A stretch of 64,000 nt of DNA from an uncultured Deferribacteraceae bacterium. Its GTDB lineage: Bacteria; Chrysiogenota; Deferribacteres; Deferribacterales; Mucispirillaceae. This document shows positions 1 through 9,999 of the stretch, piece by piece (within the stretch, counting starts at the first letter, position 1; every line of letters begins with the position of its first letter). The position numbers and the translations under genes are program-made. The DNA is taken from the NCBI GenBank assembly GCA_947039395.1, contig CAMQYS010000003.1, positions 1 through 64,000 of the forward strand, written 5' to 3'. A model generated the notes under the pieces. The model searched no databases and was not told where the DNA came from. It worked only from the letters and a program-made list of their open reading frames with translations.

Positions 1-636
1 ATAATTACACAATCCTAATAATATAAAAATATTTTTTGAAAATTTAAAAATAATTAATCCAATTTTAATTTAAATAACAAAATATACTTAAATTATAAAT
101 GCAAATACCTTAGAAATTAAGTACTAACATATCTCCTATTTCATATATCTATAGTGATCTTAAAGTTAATCTATTTAACTAAATATAATTTTATTTAATA
201 AGATATTTATTTGATATTTAAAAATTATAAAATAAATATAACTAAATATATTCTAATTTAAATGAAATATATTTTAAGTTTTTCCTAAATTATGCTCTAT
301 AATTTGTTAAGCTTGATTGCAGTAATTAGAAATTTATTGTACTATTTCTGCTCATTCATATAGCTTCCTAACAGTTAATTCGAAATTGTTAGAGCAATTC
401 TAAGCATCTATAATTCACATCTAACTCTACTTACAACTTTTTCCCATCTCTTATATAATGATAACAGTTATAATAATCAAGGTAATCTACAAGTTATCCT
501 TTATGAAAATATTATACTCTCATAATAACACATTATTAAACTATATAGCCAACTAACATATTAATATGTTTTATATTTACAAAAATTATTTTCATATCTA
601 TACTGACTTTTTGATCTATTAATAAGGTGATTTATA
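1..636. other. AT-rich intergenic stretch, no gene seen
   Basis: I see no convincing reading frame, RNA gene or repeat here. The stretch is very AT-rich, has frequent stops in all frames, and lies at the window edge, so it may continue a longer non-coding gap or the decayed end of a gene outside the window. The only functional element is the ribosome binding site AAGGTGA at 624-630, which serves the next gene. Confidence 0.6.
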
Positions 637-1752
637 ATGATAAAGTTTCTTACTCTTAATATTATTCTTGCTATATATATCTCTTTCAATGTGTATAAAT
701 ATATACTACCAAATATCGCAAGCTATATCTCAATACCGATTACTCTTGTAATGGTAGAATCTTTCCTAATACTCCGAATCATACAATATCAATTCAATGT
801 AGAAATTCCCGCTTCTCTTCTTTCTATTTCTTACCATATAATGGGGATTACCTTTATACTATTCATGGTGTTCATAGTTGTAAATATATTGACTCTACTA
901 CATGTACCTAATAAAACTGCAATCAAGACTCCATATATAATAATAATCGCCACAGCGATCATATATATATATGGCTATATAAATAGTATAAATCCTATCA
1001 TTAAAGAGTATACTGTATACACAGATAAAAATATTCCTAAAGATCTCAAAATAGTATTAATAGCGGATATGCATGTTGATAAAACTACATCTTTAAAACG
1101 ATTGAATATGTATGTTGATAAGATAAATTCAATAGATGCTGATTTTGCTATCTTTGCTGGAGATATTATTGATACCGATGTGAAGGATATGACTAAAGAG
1201 AGAGTCGCTGTATTAAGAACAATCAATATGCCGATATACACAGCTCTTGGAAATCATGATTACTACGCTGGAATTAAAGATCTAGTTGTGCCTACTCTTG
1301 AAGGTAGCGACTTGATTATGCTTGTTGATGAAGTTGCTACACTCGATAATCTATCTGTTAATATTATTGGGAGAGAGATTGATATACCTTTTTCAATATC
1401 ACAGGTAGAATCTAAAATTAATAGAGATAATTTAACCAAACTTGTAAAAGATATTGATGAAAGTTATCTATCAATAGTTATAGATCATATACCAAGTGAT
1501 GAAAGTATTGAGTCTGCTAAAAATAATAACATAGATCTTCTGTTATCTGGACATACGCACGCTGGGCAAGTTTTTCCTATTAATCTGATTGTGAAATATA
1601 TGTATCAAAACGGTTACGGAATAAAAGAATATGATAATACTACTCAAATCGTTACAAGCGGGATATATCTATGGGGATTAAGATTGAGAATCGGATCTAA
1701 AGCAGAAATAGTAGTTATTAATGTAAAGAAAAAAGGTGATAACTCTAAATAG
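637..1752 (+). CDS. Membrane-anchored calcineurin-like metallophosphoesterase
   Basis: The protein has 371 residues. Roughly the first 125 are hydrophobic and form about four membrane segments. The rest is a metallophosphoesterase domain with the family's metal-binding motifs in order: ADMHVD near residue 143, GDIID near 175, GNHD at 205-208 and GHTHAGQ near 310. This layout matches YkuE/YaeI-type enzymes, which act at the membrane on phosphoester substrates; the substrate cannot be read from sequence. ATG start with AAGGTGA six bases upstream. It is followed by convergent genes and looks monocistronic. Confidence 0.88.
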   Translation: MIKFLTLNIILAIYISFNVYKYILPNIASYISIPITLVMVESFLILRIIQYQFNVEIPASLLSISYHIMGITFILFMVFIVVNILTLLHVPNKTAIKTPYIIIIATAIIYIYGYINSINPIIKEYTVYTDKNIPKDLKIVLIADMHVDKTTSLKRLNMYVDKINSIDADFAIFAGDIIDTDVKDMTKERVAVLRTINMPIYTALGNHDYYAGIKDLVVPTLEGSDLIMLVDEVATLDNLSVNIIGREIDIPFSISQVESKINRDNLTKLVKDIDESYLSIVIDHIPSDESIESAKNNNIDLLLSGHTHAGQVFPINLIVKYMYQNGYGIKEYDNTTQIVTSGIYLWGLRLRIGSKAEIVVINVKKKGDNSK

Positions 1753-1835
1753 TAATATCTACAACTTGCTGAAAAAGTTACGATTAATATGATAGGTATA
1801 GTATAAATATATGAATATCTTTCTAAAGTAGTAAA

Positions 1836-2456
1836 TTAACTGCCTACAAAATCTACAAACTTAACAGGCACACCTTTCTCTTCAATAATATTGCCGTTTT
1901 CCTTAATATAACACATTAAGCTATCATTCAACGGTATTAAAAATCGTCCGTTATCAGATAATTGAGCGACTAAACTATCTGGGATTTTTGTTGCACCAGC
2001 TGATGCAACTATCTTATCATAAGGTGCATGATCTTCCCAACCTAATGCACCATCACCTAATAAAAAATGTACATTTGATATACTCATTCTTCTTAATAAC
2101 TTTCTTGCAGAATTTAATAGTGGAGATATACGTTCAATAGAATATACATTCTTACATAGTTTTGATAGTAATGCCGCTAGGTAACCTGATCCTGAACCTA
2201 TTTCTAGAATATTATCTGTCTCTTTAATATCTAACTTCTTTAACATATGCGCAAGTAATGATGGTTGTGAGATAGTTTGTCCTAAACCGATCGGTAACGA
2301 TATATCATCGTAGGCTTGGTGTCTTGATGCCTCTGGCACAAAAACTGATCGTGGTATTACCTCGAACGCATTAATTATTCTAGCATCTCCGCCTGCTGCC
2401 TTACGTATTATGTCATCTATAAAATATTTAGGAGATTTTGCATCAAAATTATCCAT
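1836..2456 (-). CDS. pcm: Protein-L-isoaspartate O-methyltransferase
   Basis: A 206-residue SAM-dependent methyltransferase that repairs isoaspartyl residues in aged proteins by methylating them with S-adenosylmethionine. The family hallmark LPIGLGQTISQPS near residue 55 and the SAM-binding motif LEIGSGSGYLAALLS near residue 85 are both present, and length is typical. The ATG overlaps the last 8 bases of argB, and its SD (AGGTGG) lies inside the argB end, so the two genes are translationally coupled. Located in the cytoplasm. Confidence 0.93.
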   Translation of the reverse strand: MDNFDAKSPKYFIDDIIRKAAGGDARIINAFEVIPRSVFVPEASRHQAYDDISLPIGLGQTISQPSLLAHMLKKLDIKETDNILEIGSGSGYLAALLSKLCKNVYSIERISPLLNSARKLLRRMSISNVHFLLGDGALGWEDHAPYDKIVASAGATKIPDSLVAQLSDNGRFLIPLNDSLMCYIKENGNIIEEKGVPVKFVDFVGS

Positions 2457-3312
2457 CTACCACCTGAGTTCCTATACCTGAATCTGTAAAAATTTCTAAC
2501 AGTACCGAATGTAATACTCGTCCATCTATTATATGTGCCTTAGTTACACCTGATTTTATAGCCGATGCTGCACAATCAACTTTTGGGATCATTCCACCTG
2601 TTAATGTGCCATCTGTACGCAATCTCTCTGCATCTGATAATTTAATAGTTGATATTCTATCTCCTGATTTATCTTTCACACCATCTACATCTGTTAAAAG
2701 TATCAACTTCTCTGCCTGTAACGCTGATGCAATCGCTCCTGCTGCTACATCTGCATTAATATTAAATGGAGTAAAATCTGAACCTACACCGATCGGTGCT
2801 ATAACTGGGATAAATTTCTCAGCTATATGATTTATAACTTCTGTATTTACACTTTTTATATCCCCTACTAAGCCTATATCTACTTTCTTACCGTTCTCAT
2901 CTAAATATAGTTTATCCGCAACAATCAAATTAGCATCTCTACCTGATAGCCCTAACGCTGAACCGCCCGCTTTATTTATCAATGATACGATATGTTTATT
3001 TATTTTACCTGATAAAACCATCTCGATTATCTCTATAGAATCAGAATCTGTTACACGCATTCCACTCTTAAATTCAGACTTAATAGATAATCTCTCTAAC
3101 ATATCTCCTATCTGTGGCCCACCGCCATGAACTATTATAACTTTTATACCAACATAATGTAATAAAGTTATATCTTGTGCAAAACTATATTGATAATCAC
3201 TATCTTCCATAGCATGTCCACCATACTTTATTACAAACGTCTTACCAGAAAATCTATTGATATAAGGGAGACTCTCTACCAATATCGACGCTTTATCAAT
3301 TATATCTTTCAT
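2449..3312 (-). CDS. argB: Acetylglutamate kinase
   Basis: Phosphorylates N-acetyl-L-glutamate in the second step of arginine synthesis. The amino acid kinase signatures are visible: KYGGHAM near residue 28, HGGGPQIGDML near 65, and the C-terminal TDGTLTGGMIPKVD substrate region. I prefer the ATG at 3312 (SD AAAGGG five bases before) over a GTG two codons upstream. That gives 287 residues, normal for ArgB. It is the first gene of an argB-pcm pair; no other arg gene lies in the window. Confidence 0.95.
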   Translation of the reverse strand: MKDIIDKASILVESLPYINRFSGKTFVIKYGGHAMEDSDYQYSFAQDITLLHYVGIKVIIVHGGGPQIGDMLERLSIKSEFKSGMRVTDSDSIEIIEMVLSGKINKHIVSLINKAGGSALGLSGRDANLIVADKLYLDENGKKVDIGLVGDIKSVNTEVINHIAEKFIPVIAPIGVGSDFTPFNINADVAAGAIASALQAEKLILLTDVDGVKDKSGDRISTIKLSDAERLRTDGTLTGGMIPKVDCAASAIKSGVTKAHIIDGRVLHSVLLEIFTDSGIGTQVVDG

Positions 3313-3395
3313 AAACACCCTTTGAATAAATATATAATATTTAAAATTCTACTCGTAATCATAACAGTAATAATTATCATACTTCGGATATCTTT

Positions 3396-4781
3396 CTAAA
3401 ATAGTAACAGTATCTCTATTCCTTTATCCGTTCTACATATCTCAAGCTGTCCAAGATGACGCTCAATAACCTGTTTTGCAATAACTATTCCCCAGTAATC
3501 AAAACTTTGTATATGTATGCTATGATCCCAAGGTTCTAGAATTGTACTTAAAACATGATCTGATATTTCAACATTTGCTATTAATATAGTTAATGAAAAC
3601 CTATTATTTACAATATTTGATGTTACATGGAATGATAATGGTATATCATCTGCAAAAAACCGTATATTATCTTTTATTATATAACATAACGACAATTTTA
3701 AAAATTGTACATTACCCATTATAGTATAATTATCTAATGCTACAAAATCATATGTCATATCATACATATCTGCAAATCTATATAGCTGTGCAGAAAAATC
3801 TTTATCTACCTTTTTATCTGCAATAGTTGTTGCCAAATCTTTATAAAAACTTGAAAGATCAACTTCATTATTTAGCTTAAATGATAATGAATGCGTATAA
3901 TCACTGTAACTTAAAACAACTTCTTCTATTAATTGAAGTTTACTCTCTATTATTTTCCACATATTTGACATATACGGATCGCTATCTGTACGTGATTTAA
4001 CTTGACGAATAAATCCACCAGCTGCCGTCAAGGCGTTCATTATATTATGCGATATATGTCTTGAAAATCCTGAAACTAAAACTTGTTCTTCAAGTTTTCG
4101 AATGTTTTCCGAACTTTTAACTTTATCTATCATTGAATCAAAAACTATCTCATAATGCTCATCATCTTCTTTAAATGATACAACTTTACCTTCTATCATT
4201 AATATTGCATCACTATCTAATACTATGCTACCTACAAAATCTTTCACTCTCATAAATGAACCACCATCAATAAAAGATCGTAAAGTAATCTCTAATTTCT
4301 GATCTAACATATCAAAAAAATTCTTTATTACCCCTTCTGAACCACTTCTTATTAAATCTCTAAAATGTTTATTGCAGAAAAGAATCTCTCCATCTCTATT
4401 TATATATAGTACAGAGAAACCTATATTATTAATAATATTTTCATATCTATCCAACTTATCTGATAGTAGCAATGTACTACTCTTTAACTCTGGATTAACT
4501 ACTACCTTATATATCTTCATCGTATTCATATATGTGAGAATTATATTATCAATCAAAAGTATTATTGTATCAAGCTGTAAAGATATATCAATAAACAAGG
4601 TGTCATTAGATTTTTGTTCGTTAGATATATTTATATACAATACATCATCTGGTAGTTTAACCTCATTTTCAGAGATAACTATATTTGCATCTATAAGGTT
4701 ATTTGATAATGTATATTTCAACTCTAAACTACTACAGATATGTGGTTTGGACGGAGTATCAATAAATAAGATAAAGTCCAT
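3396..4781 (-). CDS. Soluble PAS-type sensor histidine kinase-like protein
   Basis: An N-terminal region without clear relatives is followed by a PAS-like segment (near IGFSVLYINRDGEILFCN). Next comes a HisKA-like box with FSRHISHNIMNAL, whose second His is the probable phosphoacceptor, and then a weak HATPase domain ending in WGIVIAKQVIERH. The N-box appears degenerate (YIIKDNIRF instead of the usual NxxxNA pattern), so ATP binding may be altered. No membrane segment was seen. The start is uncertain: this ATG, or a TTG at 4835 without an SD. No response regulator is adjacent. Confidence 0.72.
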   Translation of the reverse strand: MDFILFIDTPSKPHICSSLELKYTLSNNLIDANIVISENEVKLPDDVLYINISNEQKSNDTLFIDISLQLDTIILLIDNIILTYMNTMKIYKVVVNPELKSSTLLLSDKLDRYENIINNIGFSVLYINRDGEILFCNKHFRDLIRSGSEGVIKNFFDMLDQKLEITLRSFIDGGSFMRVKDFVGSIVLDSDAILMIEGKVVSFKEDDEHYEIVFDSMIDKVKSSENIRKLEEQVLVSGFSRHISHNIMNALTAAGGFIRQVKSRTDSDPYMSNMWKIIESKLQLIEEVVLSYSDYTHSLSFKLNNEVDLSSFYKDLATTIADKKVDKDFSAQLYRFADMYDMTYDFVALDNYTIMGNVQFLKLSLCYIIKDNIRFFADDIPLSFHVTSNIVNNRFSLTILIANVEISDHVLSTILEPWDHSIHIQSFDYWGIVIAKQVIERHLGQLEICRTDKGIEILLLF

Positions 4782-5082
4782 GAAGCTCTCTCTTTTTACA
4801 GGTAGCACAACTCTACCATCTTTTTTAATATACAACTATAAGAGTACTATCTCTAAAAATCAATATAAGATCTGAACACTATATTTATATAATAACACTG
4901 TTATCTAATAATTACTAAACTTACTGTTATAGTTATCATCTTAGTTTTATAGTAACCCCATAGTGATAATCTTAGAATAACATTTTAACCTAACATAAAT
5001 CAAGTAAATTCCATATTTCAATATAAAAGCATCTAAAACTAGATAGGTTATACTTCTCTAAACTATATATATATTTATTTTA

Positions 5083-5110
5083 TTGGCAAACAAAGAAATA
5101 TGAGTATACT
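5083..5110 (+). promoter_or_regulatory. Putative sigma-70 promoter of mtaB
   Basis: A TTGGCA -35 box at 5083-5088 and a TATACT -10 box at 5105-5110 are separated by 16 bases, 32 bases before the mtaB start. This lies in the 300-base divergent gap between the histidine kinase and mtaB; nothing else was recognised in that gap. Confidence 0.5.
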
Positions 5111-5142
5111 ATAAAGTGATTACTATTATCAAGGAGTAGCAG

Positions 5143-6420
5143 TTGTTATATTATATGAAATCTTTCGGCTGTAAGGTTAATATAGCTGAAGAAGAACTTA
5201 TTCTCTCTAAATTATTATCTAATGGATTTACTCAAACAAATAATCAAAGTCTTGCAGAAATTATGATAATTAACTCATGTGCTGTAACAGAAACAGCTGC
5301 AAAAAAAGTTGAGGATTATATTAAAAAAAGTAAGGAACAGTTGCCTCATCTAAAAATTGTTATGACTGGCTGTTTAGCAAACGACAAAATCCTTAAATCT
5401 AAAGATAATATAGATCTAATCATTGATAACTTCTCTAAAGAACTAATAGTGGAATATATTACCACATATTTTGGCTGTAACAGTACAGAAAATATAGATC
5501 AACTCTTAGATGATAAAGCAATATTTACTGGCGTTGTTAAAAGTGCTGATAGCAAACGTACAAGAAACTACTTTAAAATACAAGATGGATGTGATGCAAA
5601 ATGTAGCTACTGTATTATACCAACACTTAGAGGAAAATCTAAATCACTTGATATCAATACATCAATAGAAAGTTTTACGAACGCTATAAAAAGTGGATAT
5701 AAAGAGATCGTATTAGTAGGTATTCATATCGGACTATACGGTAAAGAACATGGATATAATTTTACTGAACTTGTAAAAAGATTAATAAAAGTTAAAGGTG
5801 ATTTCCGTATACGGTTCTCATCGTTAGAGGTAAATGAAATTGACGATGAATTAATTAACATAATGAGTGACAATCAAAATAAAATATCTTCTCATCTACA
5901 TATACCTTTACAATCTGGAAGTGATAATATATTAAAACTTATGAATAGATATTATCTAAAAGATGAGTATATAAATACAGCTTTAAAAGCTAAAGAGAAG
6001 ATAGCTAATCTAACTATAGGTTCTGATGTAATAGTTGGCTTTCCATCTGAAACAGATGATGATTTTAATGATACAGTTAAAACTCTCTCTACTGCTACAA
6101 CTGATTTCTTTCATATTTTTCAATACTCTGATAGAGTAGGAACAGTAGCCTCAAATATGGACAATAAAATTGATCCCACTTTAAAAAAGAGTAGAATGAA
6201 AATATTACAAGAGTTAGCATCAAAAAAATATCAAGAATTAGTTGATAAAAGTATAGGCAAAACTTTTAGAGTATTAACTGAAAAAGGTGATAAAGGACAT
6301 ACAGATAATTATTTAAATATCCACCTTAATAACACTCTTAACATTGAACCAAATAAATTTCATAATGTTGTAATTACAGAACTGGAAGATAATAAATTAT
6401 ATGGGGATATAATCCCTTAA
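5143..6420 (+). CDS. mtaB: tRNA t6A37 methylthiotransferase (MtaB type)
   Basis: A radical-SAM enzyme that converts t6A37 to ms2t6A37 in tRNAs reading ANN codons. The MTTase N-terminal domain begins KSFGCKVN (Cys ligand), with further Cys in NSCAVTE and MTGCLAND. The radical-SAM triad CDAKCSYCIIP lies near residue 150, and a TRAM-like tail ends the 425 residues. The FGCKVN form places it in the MtaB rather than the MiaB branch. The TTG start is supported by AAGGAG six bases upstream; an ATG four codons later is too far from the SD. Confidence 0.92.
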   Translation: MLYYMKSFGCKVNIAEEELILSKLLSNGFTQTNNQSLAEIMIINSCAVTETAAKKVEDYIKKSKEQLPHLKIVMTGCLANDKILKSKDNIDLIIDNFSKELIVEYITTYFGCNSTENIDQLLDDKAIFTGVVKSADSKRTRNYFKIQDGCDAKCSYCIIPTLRGKSKSLDINTSIESFTNAIKSGYKEIVLVGIHIGLYGKEHGYNFTELVKRLIKVKGDFRIRFSSLEVNEIDDELINIMSDNQNKISSHLHIPLQSGSDNILKLMNRYYLKDEYINTALKAKEKIANLTIGSDVIVGFPSETDDDFNDTVKTLSTATTDFFHIFQYSDRVGTVASNMDNKIDPTLKKSRMKILQELASKKYQELVDKSIGKTFRVLTEKGDKGHTDNYLNIHLNNTLNIEPNKFHNVVITELEDNKLYGDIIP

Positions 6421-6434
6421 CTTGAGTGAACAAA

Positions 6435-7340
6435 ATGAATGAAAATAATCTAGTAAATAGTAGAGTAGTATTAGCCGTTGATATAGGTGGTACAAATATA
6501 AAAACTGCTCTTATCGACTCAGAATATAATATTCTGAAAGAGAGTAAACAAAAAACTCCTTCAACATATAAAGAACTCATTGAATATATATCATCATTAT
6601 ATAGTAACGATATAGAAGCTTTATCTATCGCTATCCCTGGTGGATATAACTACGATAAAAATATTATTTTTGCTCCAAACCTAACTATATTAAACGGTAA
6701 AAATATATTAAATGATCTTAAAGATACCTTTAAATATATACCTATACTTATTGAAAATGATGCAAACCTTGCAGCACTCGGTGAGTATCATTACGTTGAA
6801 AAAGCATCAATTGATAATATGATTCTTTTAACACTTGGAACAGGTGTTGGTGGTGGAGTAATTATTAACGGTAAACTTCATAAATCTCGTACATCTACAT
6901 TTGAGATCGGGCATACAATATCTGTTGATAACGGTAGAAAATGTGGATGTGGTAGGTACGGTTGTCTTGATGAGTATGCAAATCTATCATCTATAACTTT
7001 AACTTATAATGAGTTATCTGGTACAGAAGCGAACCTATCTCCTACTAAAATTGCAACATTATTTGATGAAGGAGATATTATTGCTAAAGACACATTCTAT
7101 ACTTACTCAAAATATCTAGCAAAAGCTATAACCGATCTTATTAATATTTTCGTTCCTAATAAAGTTAAAATCGGTGGTGGCTTATCAGAATTATCAACAT
7201 ATTATTTAAAGGATACTATTGCAATTGTTGATAACGATACCTTTCCTCTATATAAAGGTATCACAACCGTTGAAGTTGCATCACTTAAAAATAAAGCTGG
7301 TGTAATCGGAGCTGCTATAAATTATTTTAAAAGTAGTTAG
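6435..7340 (+). CDS. ROK-family sugar kinase (probable glucokinase)
   Basis: An N-terminal phosphate-binding loop, VDIGGTNIKTALID, and the ROK signature are both present: EIGH, followed by CGCGRYGCLDEY, the zinc-binding cysteines. Catalytic Asp is in ENDANLAALGEY. ROK kinases phosphorylate glucose, N-acetyl sugars or related hexoses; substrate is not readable, though the ExGH motif supports a kinase rather than a repressor, and there is no DNA-binding domain. It follows mtaB closely, probably co-transcribed. A GTG three codons upstream (6426) is an alternative start. Confidence 0.85.
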   Translation: MNENNLVNSRVVLAVDIGGTNIKTALIDSEYNILKESKQKTPSTYKELIEYISSLYSNDIEALSIAIPGGYNYDKNIIFAPNLTILNGKNILNDLKDTFKYIPILIENDANLAALGEYHYVEKASIDNMILLTLGTGVGGGVIINGKLHKSRTSTFEIGHTISVDNGRKCGCGRYGCLDEYANLSSITLTYNELSGTEANLSPTKIATLFDEGDIIAKDTFYTYSKYLAKAITDLINIFVPNKVKIGGGLSELSTYYLKDTIAIVDNDTFPLYKGITTVEVASLKNKAGVIGAAINYFKSS

Positions 7341-7446
7341 AAAGTGGTTTCAATTTATATAGTTGTCTGTATAATAGACGATCATATTTATTAAGAGTTA
7401 ATTAAATTAGCTCACTTAAATGTAATTTAAAATAAGGATAGTGAAA

Positions 7447-8403
7447 ATGACGTATCTATATCTTTTAATCGGCTTATCTATGCTTGTAGCTGGAGGTACA
7501 CTTCTTGTTAATGGTTCAACAGCTGTTGCCTATAAACTTAATGTATCAAAAATAATTATATCAATTGTGATTGTTGGGTTTGGAACATCAACTCCTGAAC
7601 TTGTTACAACACTTAAAGCATCTTTACTTGACTCTCCAGGGATAGCAGTTGGAAATGTTGTTGGAAGTAATATTGCGAATATTCTTCTAGTACTTGGTAT
7701 TGCTGCAACTATATTACCTATTAATCAATTAAGAAAAACATATAGACGTGATTCTATAATGCTTATCATCTCATTACTACTTATCACAGTTGCTGCATGG
7801 TTGGGATATGTGAATCTACCGATAGGGTGTATCTTTGTTACATCATTAATAATATTTATCGTGTACTCATATAGAGAAGATAAAAAAACATTTAGTGTAG
7901 CAAATAATCAAAATAACAATGATACAGTTGAGACTGAAACATATAGTAAAAGTGTGTATATATATGTAGCGATCGCCATTGCAGGGATCGGTTTAACATT
8001 GTTCGGTGCTGATATGCTTGTTAAATCTGCAATTGAACTTGCAAGAAATTTTAATCTTAGTGAAACATTAATAGGCTTAACAGTTGTAGCTGTTGGAACA
8101 TCTCTACCAGAACTTGCTGCTGCAGTTATCGCAACTATTAAGAAAGAATCTGATATCGTACTTGGTAATATAATCGGAAGTAATATCTATAATGTGCTAT
8201 TTATCTTAGGTGTATCTGGATTGATAGAACCTATTATATTTCCACAATCTATAATAGCATTTGACCTGCCTGTTATGGGTGCTGTATCGCTTGTGTTGAT
8301 ATTCTTTATATGGTTCGGAAAAATTATGAATAGATTTGTTGGTATAACATTTTTAGTTCTGTATGTTGTATATGTATATATGTCGTACTTAGCAGTGAGT
8401 TAA
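7447..8403 (+). CDS. YrbG-type calcium/sodium antiporter
   Basis: An integral membrane exchanger of the CaCA family with about ten hydrophobic segments. Its two inverted halves carry the alpha-repeat motifs GFGTSTPELVTT with GNVVGSNIANI, and AVGTSLPELAAA with GNIIGSNIYNV. These Glu and Asn residues coordinate Ca2+ and Na+ in the family. I place the start at the ATG (MTYLYLL) because AAGGA ends eight bases before it; the GTG at 7441 is only two bases from the SD. About 318 residues, normal for YrbG. Confidence 0.92.
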   Translation: MTYLYLLIGLSMLVAGGTLLVNGSTAVAYKLNVSKIIISIVIVGFGTSTPELVTTLKASLLDSPGIAVGNVVGSNIANILLVLGIAATILPINQLRKTYRRDSIMLIISLLLITVAAWLGYVNLPIGCIFVTSLIIFIVYSYREDKKTFSVANNQNNNDTVETETYSKSVYIYVAIAIAGIGLTLFGADMLVKSAIELARNFNLSETLIGLTVVAVGTSLPELAAAVIATIKKESDIVLGNIIGSNIYNVLFILGVSGLIEPIIFPQSIIAFDLPVMGAVSLVLIFFIWFGKIMNRFVGITFLVLYVVYVYMSYLAVS

Positions 8404-8428
8404 ATTTTAAAAACTTGAGAGATAAAAT

Positions 8429-9478
8429 ATGTATATTCATTACGATATTCTCGACTATGCAAAAAAAGGAAACCTTGAAGGCGTACAGAGATGTATAGAT
8501 GATGGCATAAGTGTTGATGTGTACGACAACGCAGCTAAAACTGCATTATCATACGCCTCTGAGAACGGACATTTAGAGATTGTTAAACAACTTATAAAAC
8601 ATGGAGCGGATATTAACCATACAGCTCACGGTGTTTCAAGTCCATTAACTTTAGCCTCAGATCATGGACATCTTGGCGTTGTTAAATTTCTTATAGAGTA
8701 TAGCAAAACCCTTAATCGTAGTGATAAATTTTATGAGAATCTATTTCAAGGTGGATTAAATTCTGCCTCATATAATAATCATATTGAGATAGTAAAAATT
8801 TTTATAGAGCATGGCGTTACCGATCAACGTGCTTTTGTATTTGCATCAAGTGGTGGCAATATAGAAATTATAAAATTTCTGCTAGAAAACGGATCAGATA
8901 TTAATATGAAAGATTTTAATGGCGATACTGCCTTAATATCTGCAGCAGAGAAGGGATATATCGAAGTCGTTAAATTTCTTATAGAAAATGGTGCTACTAT
9001 CAATAGTGAAAATAGTAACGGTGATACTGCATTAAAATTAGCTTTAATAGAAGGACATCGTGAAATAACAGAATATTTAATAGGGAATGGAGCAGATATT
9101 AGTCCTACTACAACTATTATTGAATGGGCAAGTTCAGGATATTTAGAAAGAGTAAAAGAGTGTGTTGAAATAGGTATTGATATTAATGCTAGAGATGATC
9201 GTAATAGCACAGCATTAAAATCTGCTTCAGATCATGGACATCTTGAAGTTGTTAAATTTCTTATAGAGAACGGTGCTGATATTAATTTAACGGACGATTA
9301 CGGTAACACTCCTTTGATGAGAGCTTGCTATTATGGACATCTTGAAGTGGCGAAATTTCTCATAGCGAACGGTGGTGGTGGTTCAATTCATTTGAGTAAT
9401 AATTACGGATATACAGCGTTAAAAATGGCTGCTGGAAATGGACATAAAGACGTCGCAAAATATTTGCAAAGCCTGTAA
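8429..9478 (+). CDS. Ankyrin repeat protein
   Basis: The 349 residues are almost entirely tandem ankyrin repeats of about 33 residues, with recurring cores such as GHLEVVKFLIENGADI and TALKSASDHGHLEVVK; I count about ten, one or two degenerate. There is no signal peptide or enzymatic domain, so the protein is a cytoplasmic or non-classically exported binding scaffold; the partner is unknown. Neighbouring repeats are very alike at DNA level, suggesting recent internal duplication. It points toward a second ankyrin gene on the opposite strand, with a tandem repeat array between them. Confidence 0.9.
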   Translation: MYIHYDILDYAKKGNLEGVQRCIDDGISVDVYDNAAKTALSYASENGHLEIVKQLIKHGADINHTAHGVSSPLTLASDHGHLGVVKFLIEYSKTLNRSDKFYENLFQGGLNSASYNNHIEIVKIFIEHGVTDQRAFVFASSGGNIEIIKFLLENGSDINMKDFNGDTALISAAEKGYIEVVKFLIENGATINSENSNGDTALKLALIEGHREITEYLIGNGADISPTTTIIEWASSGYLERVKECVEIGIDINARDDRNSTALKSASDHGHLEVVKFLIENGADINLTDDYGNTPLMRACYYGHLEVAKFLIANGGGGSIHLSNNYGYTALKMAAGNGHKDVAKYLQSL

Positions 9479-9480
9479 TT

Positions 9481-9600
9481 AATAAATATATCATAGTCGT
9501 AACAAATATATCATAGTCGTAATAAGTATATCATAGCCGTAACAAATATATCATAGCTGTAATAAGTATATCATAGCTGTAATAAGTATATCATAGTTTG
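9481..9600. repeat. Tandem array of six 20-bp units
   Basis: Six head-to-tail copies of a 20-base unit start two bases after the ankyrin gene stop. The unit is roughly AAYAARTATATCATAGYYGT, and the last copy has decayed at its end. Copies differ at a few positions, in a pattern suggesting duplication of pairs of units. The array lies between the ends of two convergent ankyrin genes. No coding content, CRISPR-like spacer or hairpin was seen. Confidence 0.9.
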
Positions 9601-9633
9601 AAATAAATATATAATAATCGTGTAGTACAACTG

Positions 9634-9999
9634 CTACTTAAGAGAGTTTAAATATTTAACAACTTCATCAAATTTATCTTGGTTAAACAGTATCGCTCTC
9701 TCAAGTACATTGTAAACATCTTTTCTGTCTGCTCCTTGCTCAACTAAATATTTAACTGTATCCACATGACTAGAATAGATAGCATTATGTAATGGTGTTG
9801 ATCCTTCAACATCTACAGCTTCAATATCTGCACCTTGTTCAACTAGATATTTAACTACTTCTAACTGTCCGCTTGCAGAGGATAAATTTAAAGCTGTTTC
9901 CTCTCTATCATCGCTTTTAGCTTCAATATCTGCACCCTCTTTTAAAAGATATTTAACAACCTTTAGATGTCCGTTACCTGATGCAATAATGAGTGGTGT
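9634..9999 (-). pseudogene. Out-of-frame 3' part of an ankyrin lipoprotein gene
   Basis: Reading the minus strand from 9999 gives about 121 codons of clean ankyrin repeats: TPLIIASGNGHLKVVKYLL, ETALNLSSASGQLEVVKYL, STPLHNAIYSSHVDTVKYL, ending VVKYLNSLK and TAG at 9636-9634. The frame has no start of its own and joins the upstream lipoprotein gene after a one-base slip near 10000-10001. It is therefore the broken C-terminal half of one gene of about 320 codons. Confidence 0.85.

Noticed and set aside
4372-4875. 167-codon frame opposite the histidine kinase
   Set aside because: Entirely overlaps a recognisable kinase gene and has composition typical of antisense frames.
9481-9600. Possible CRISPR array
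   Set aside because: Units of 20 bases follow one another without spacers, no cas gene is present and there is no dyad symmetry.
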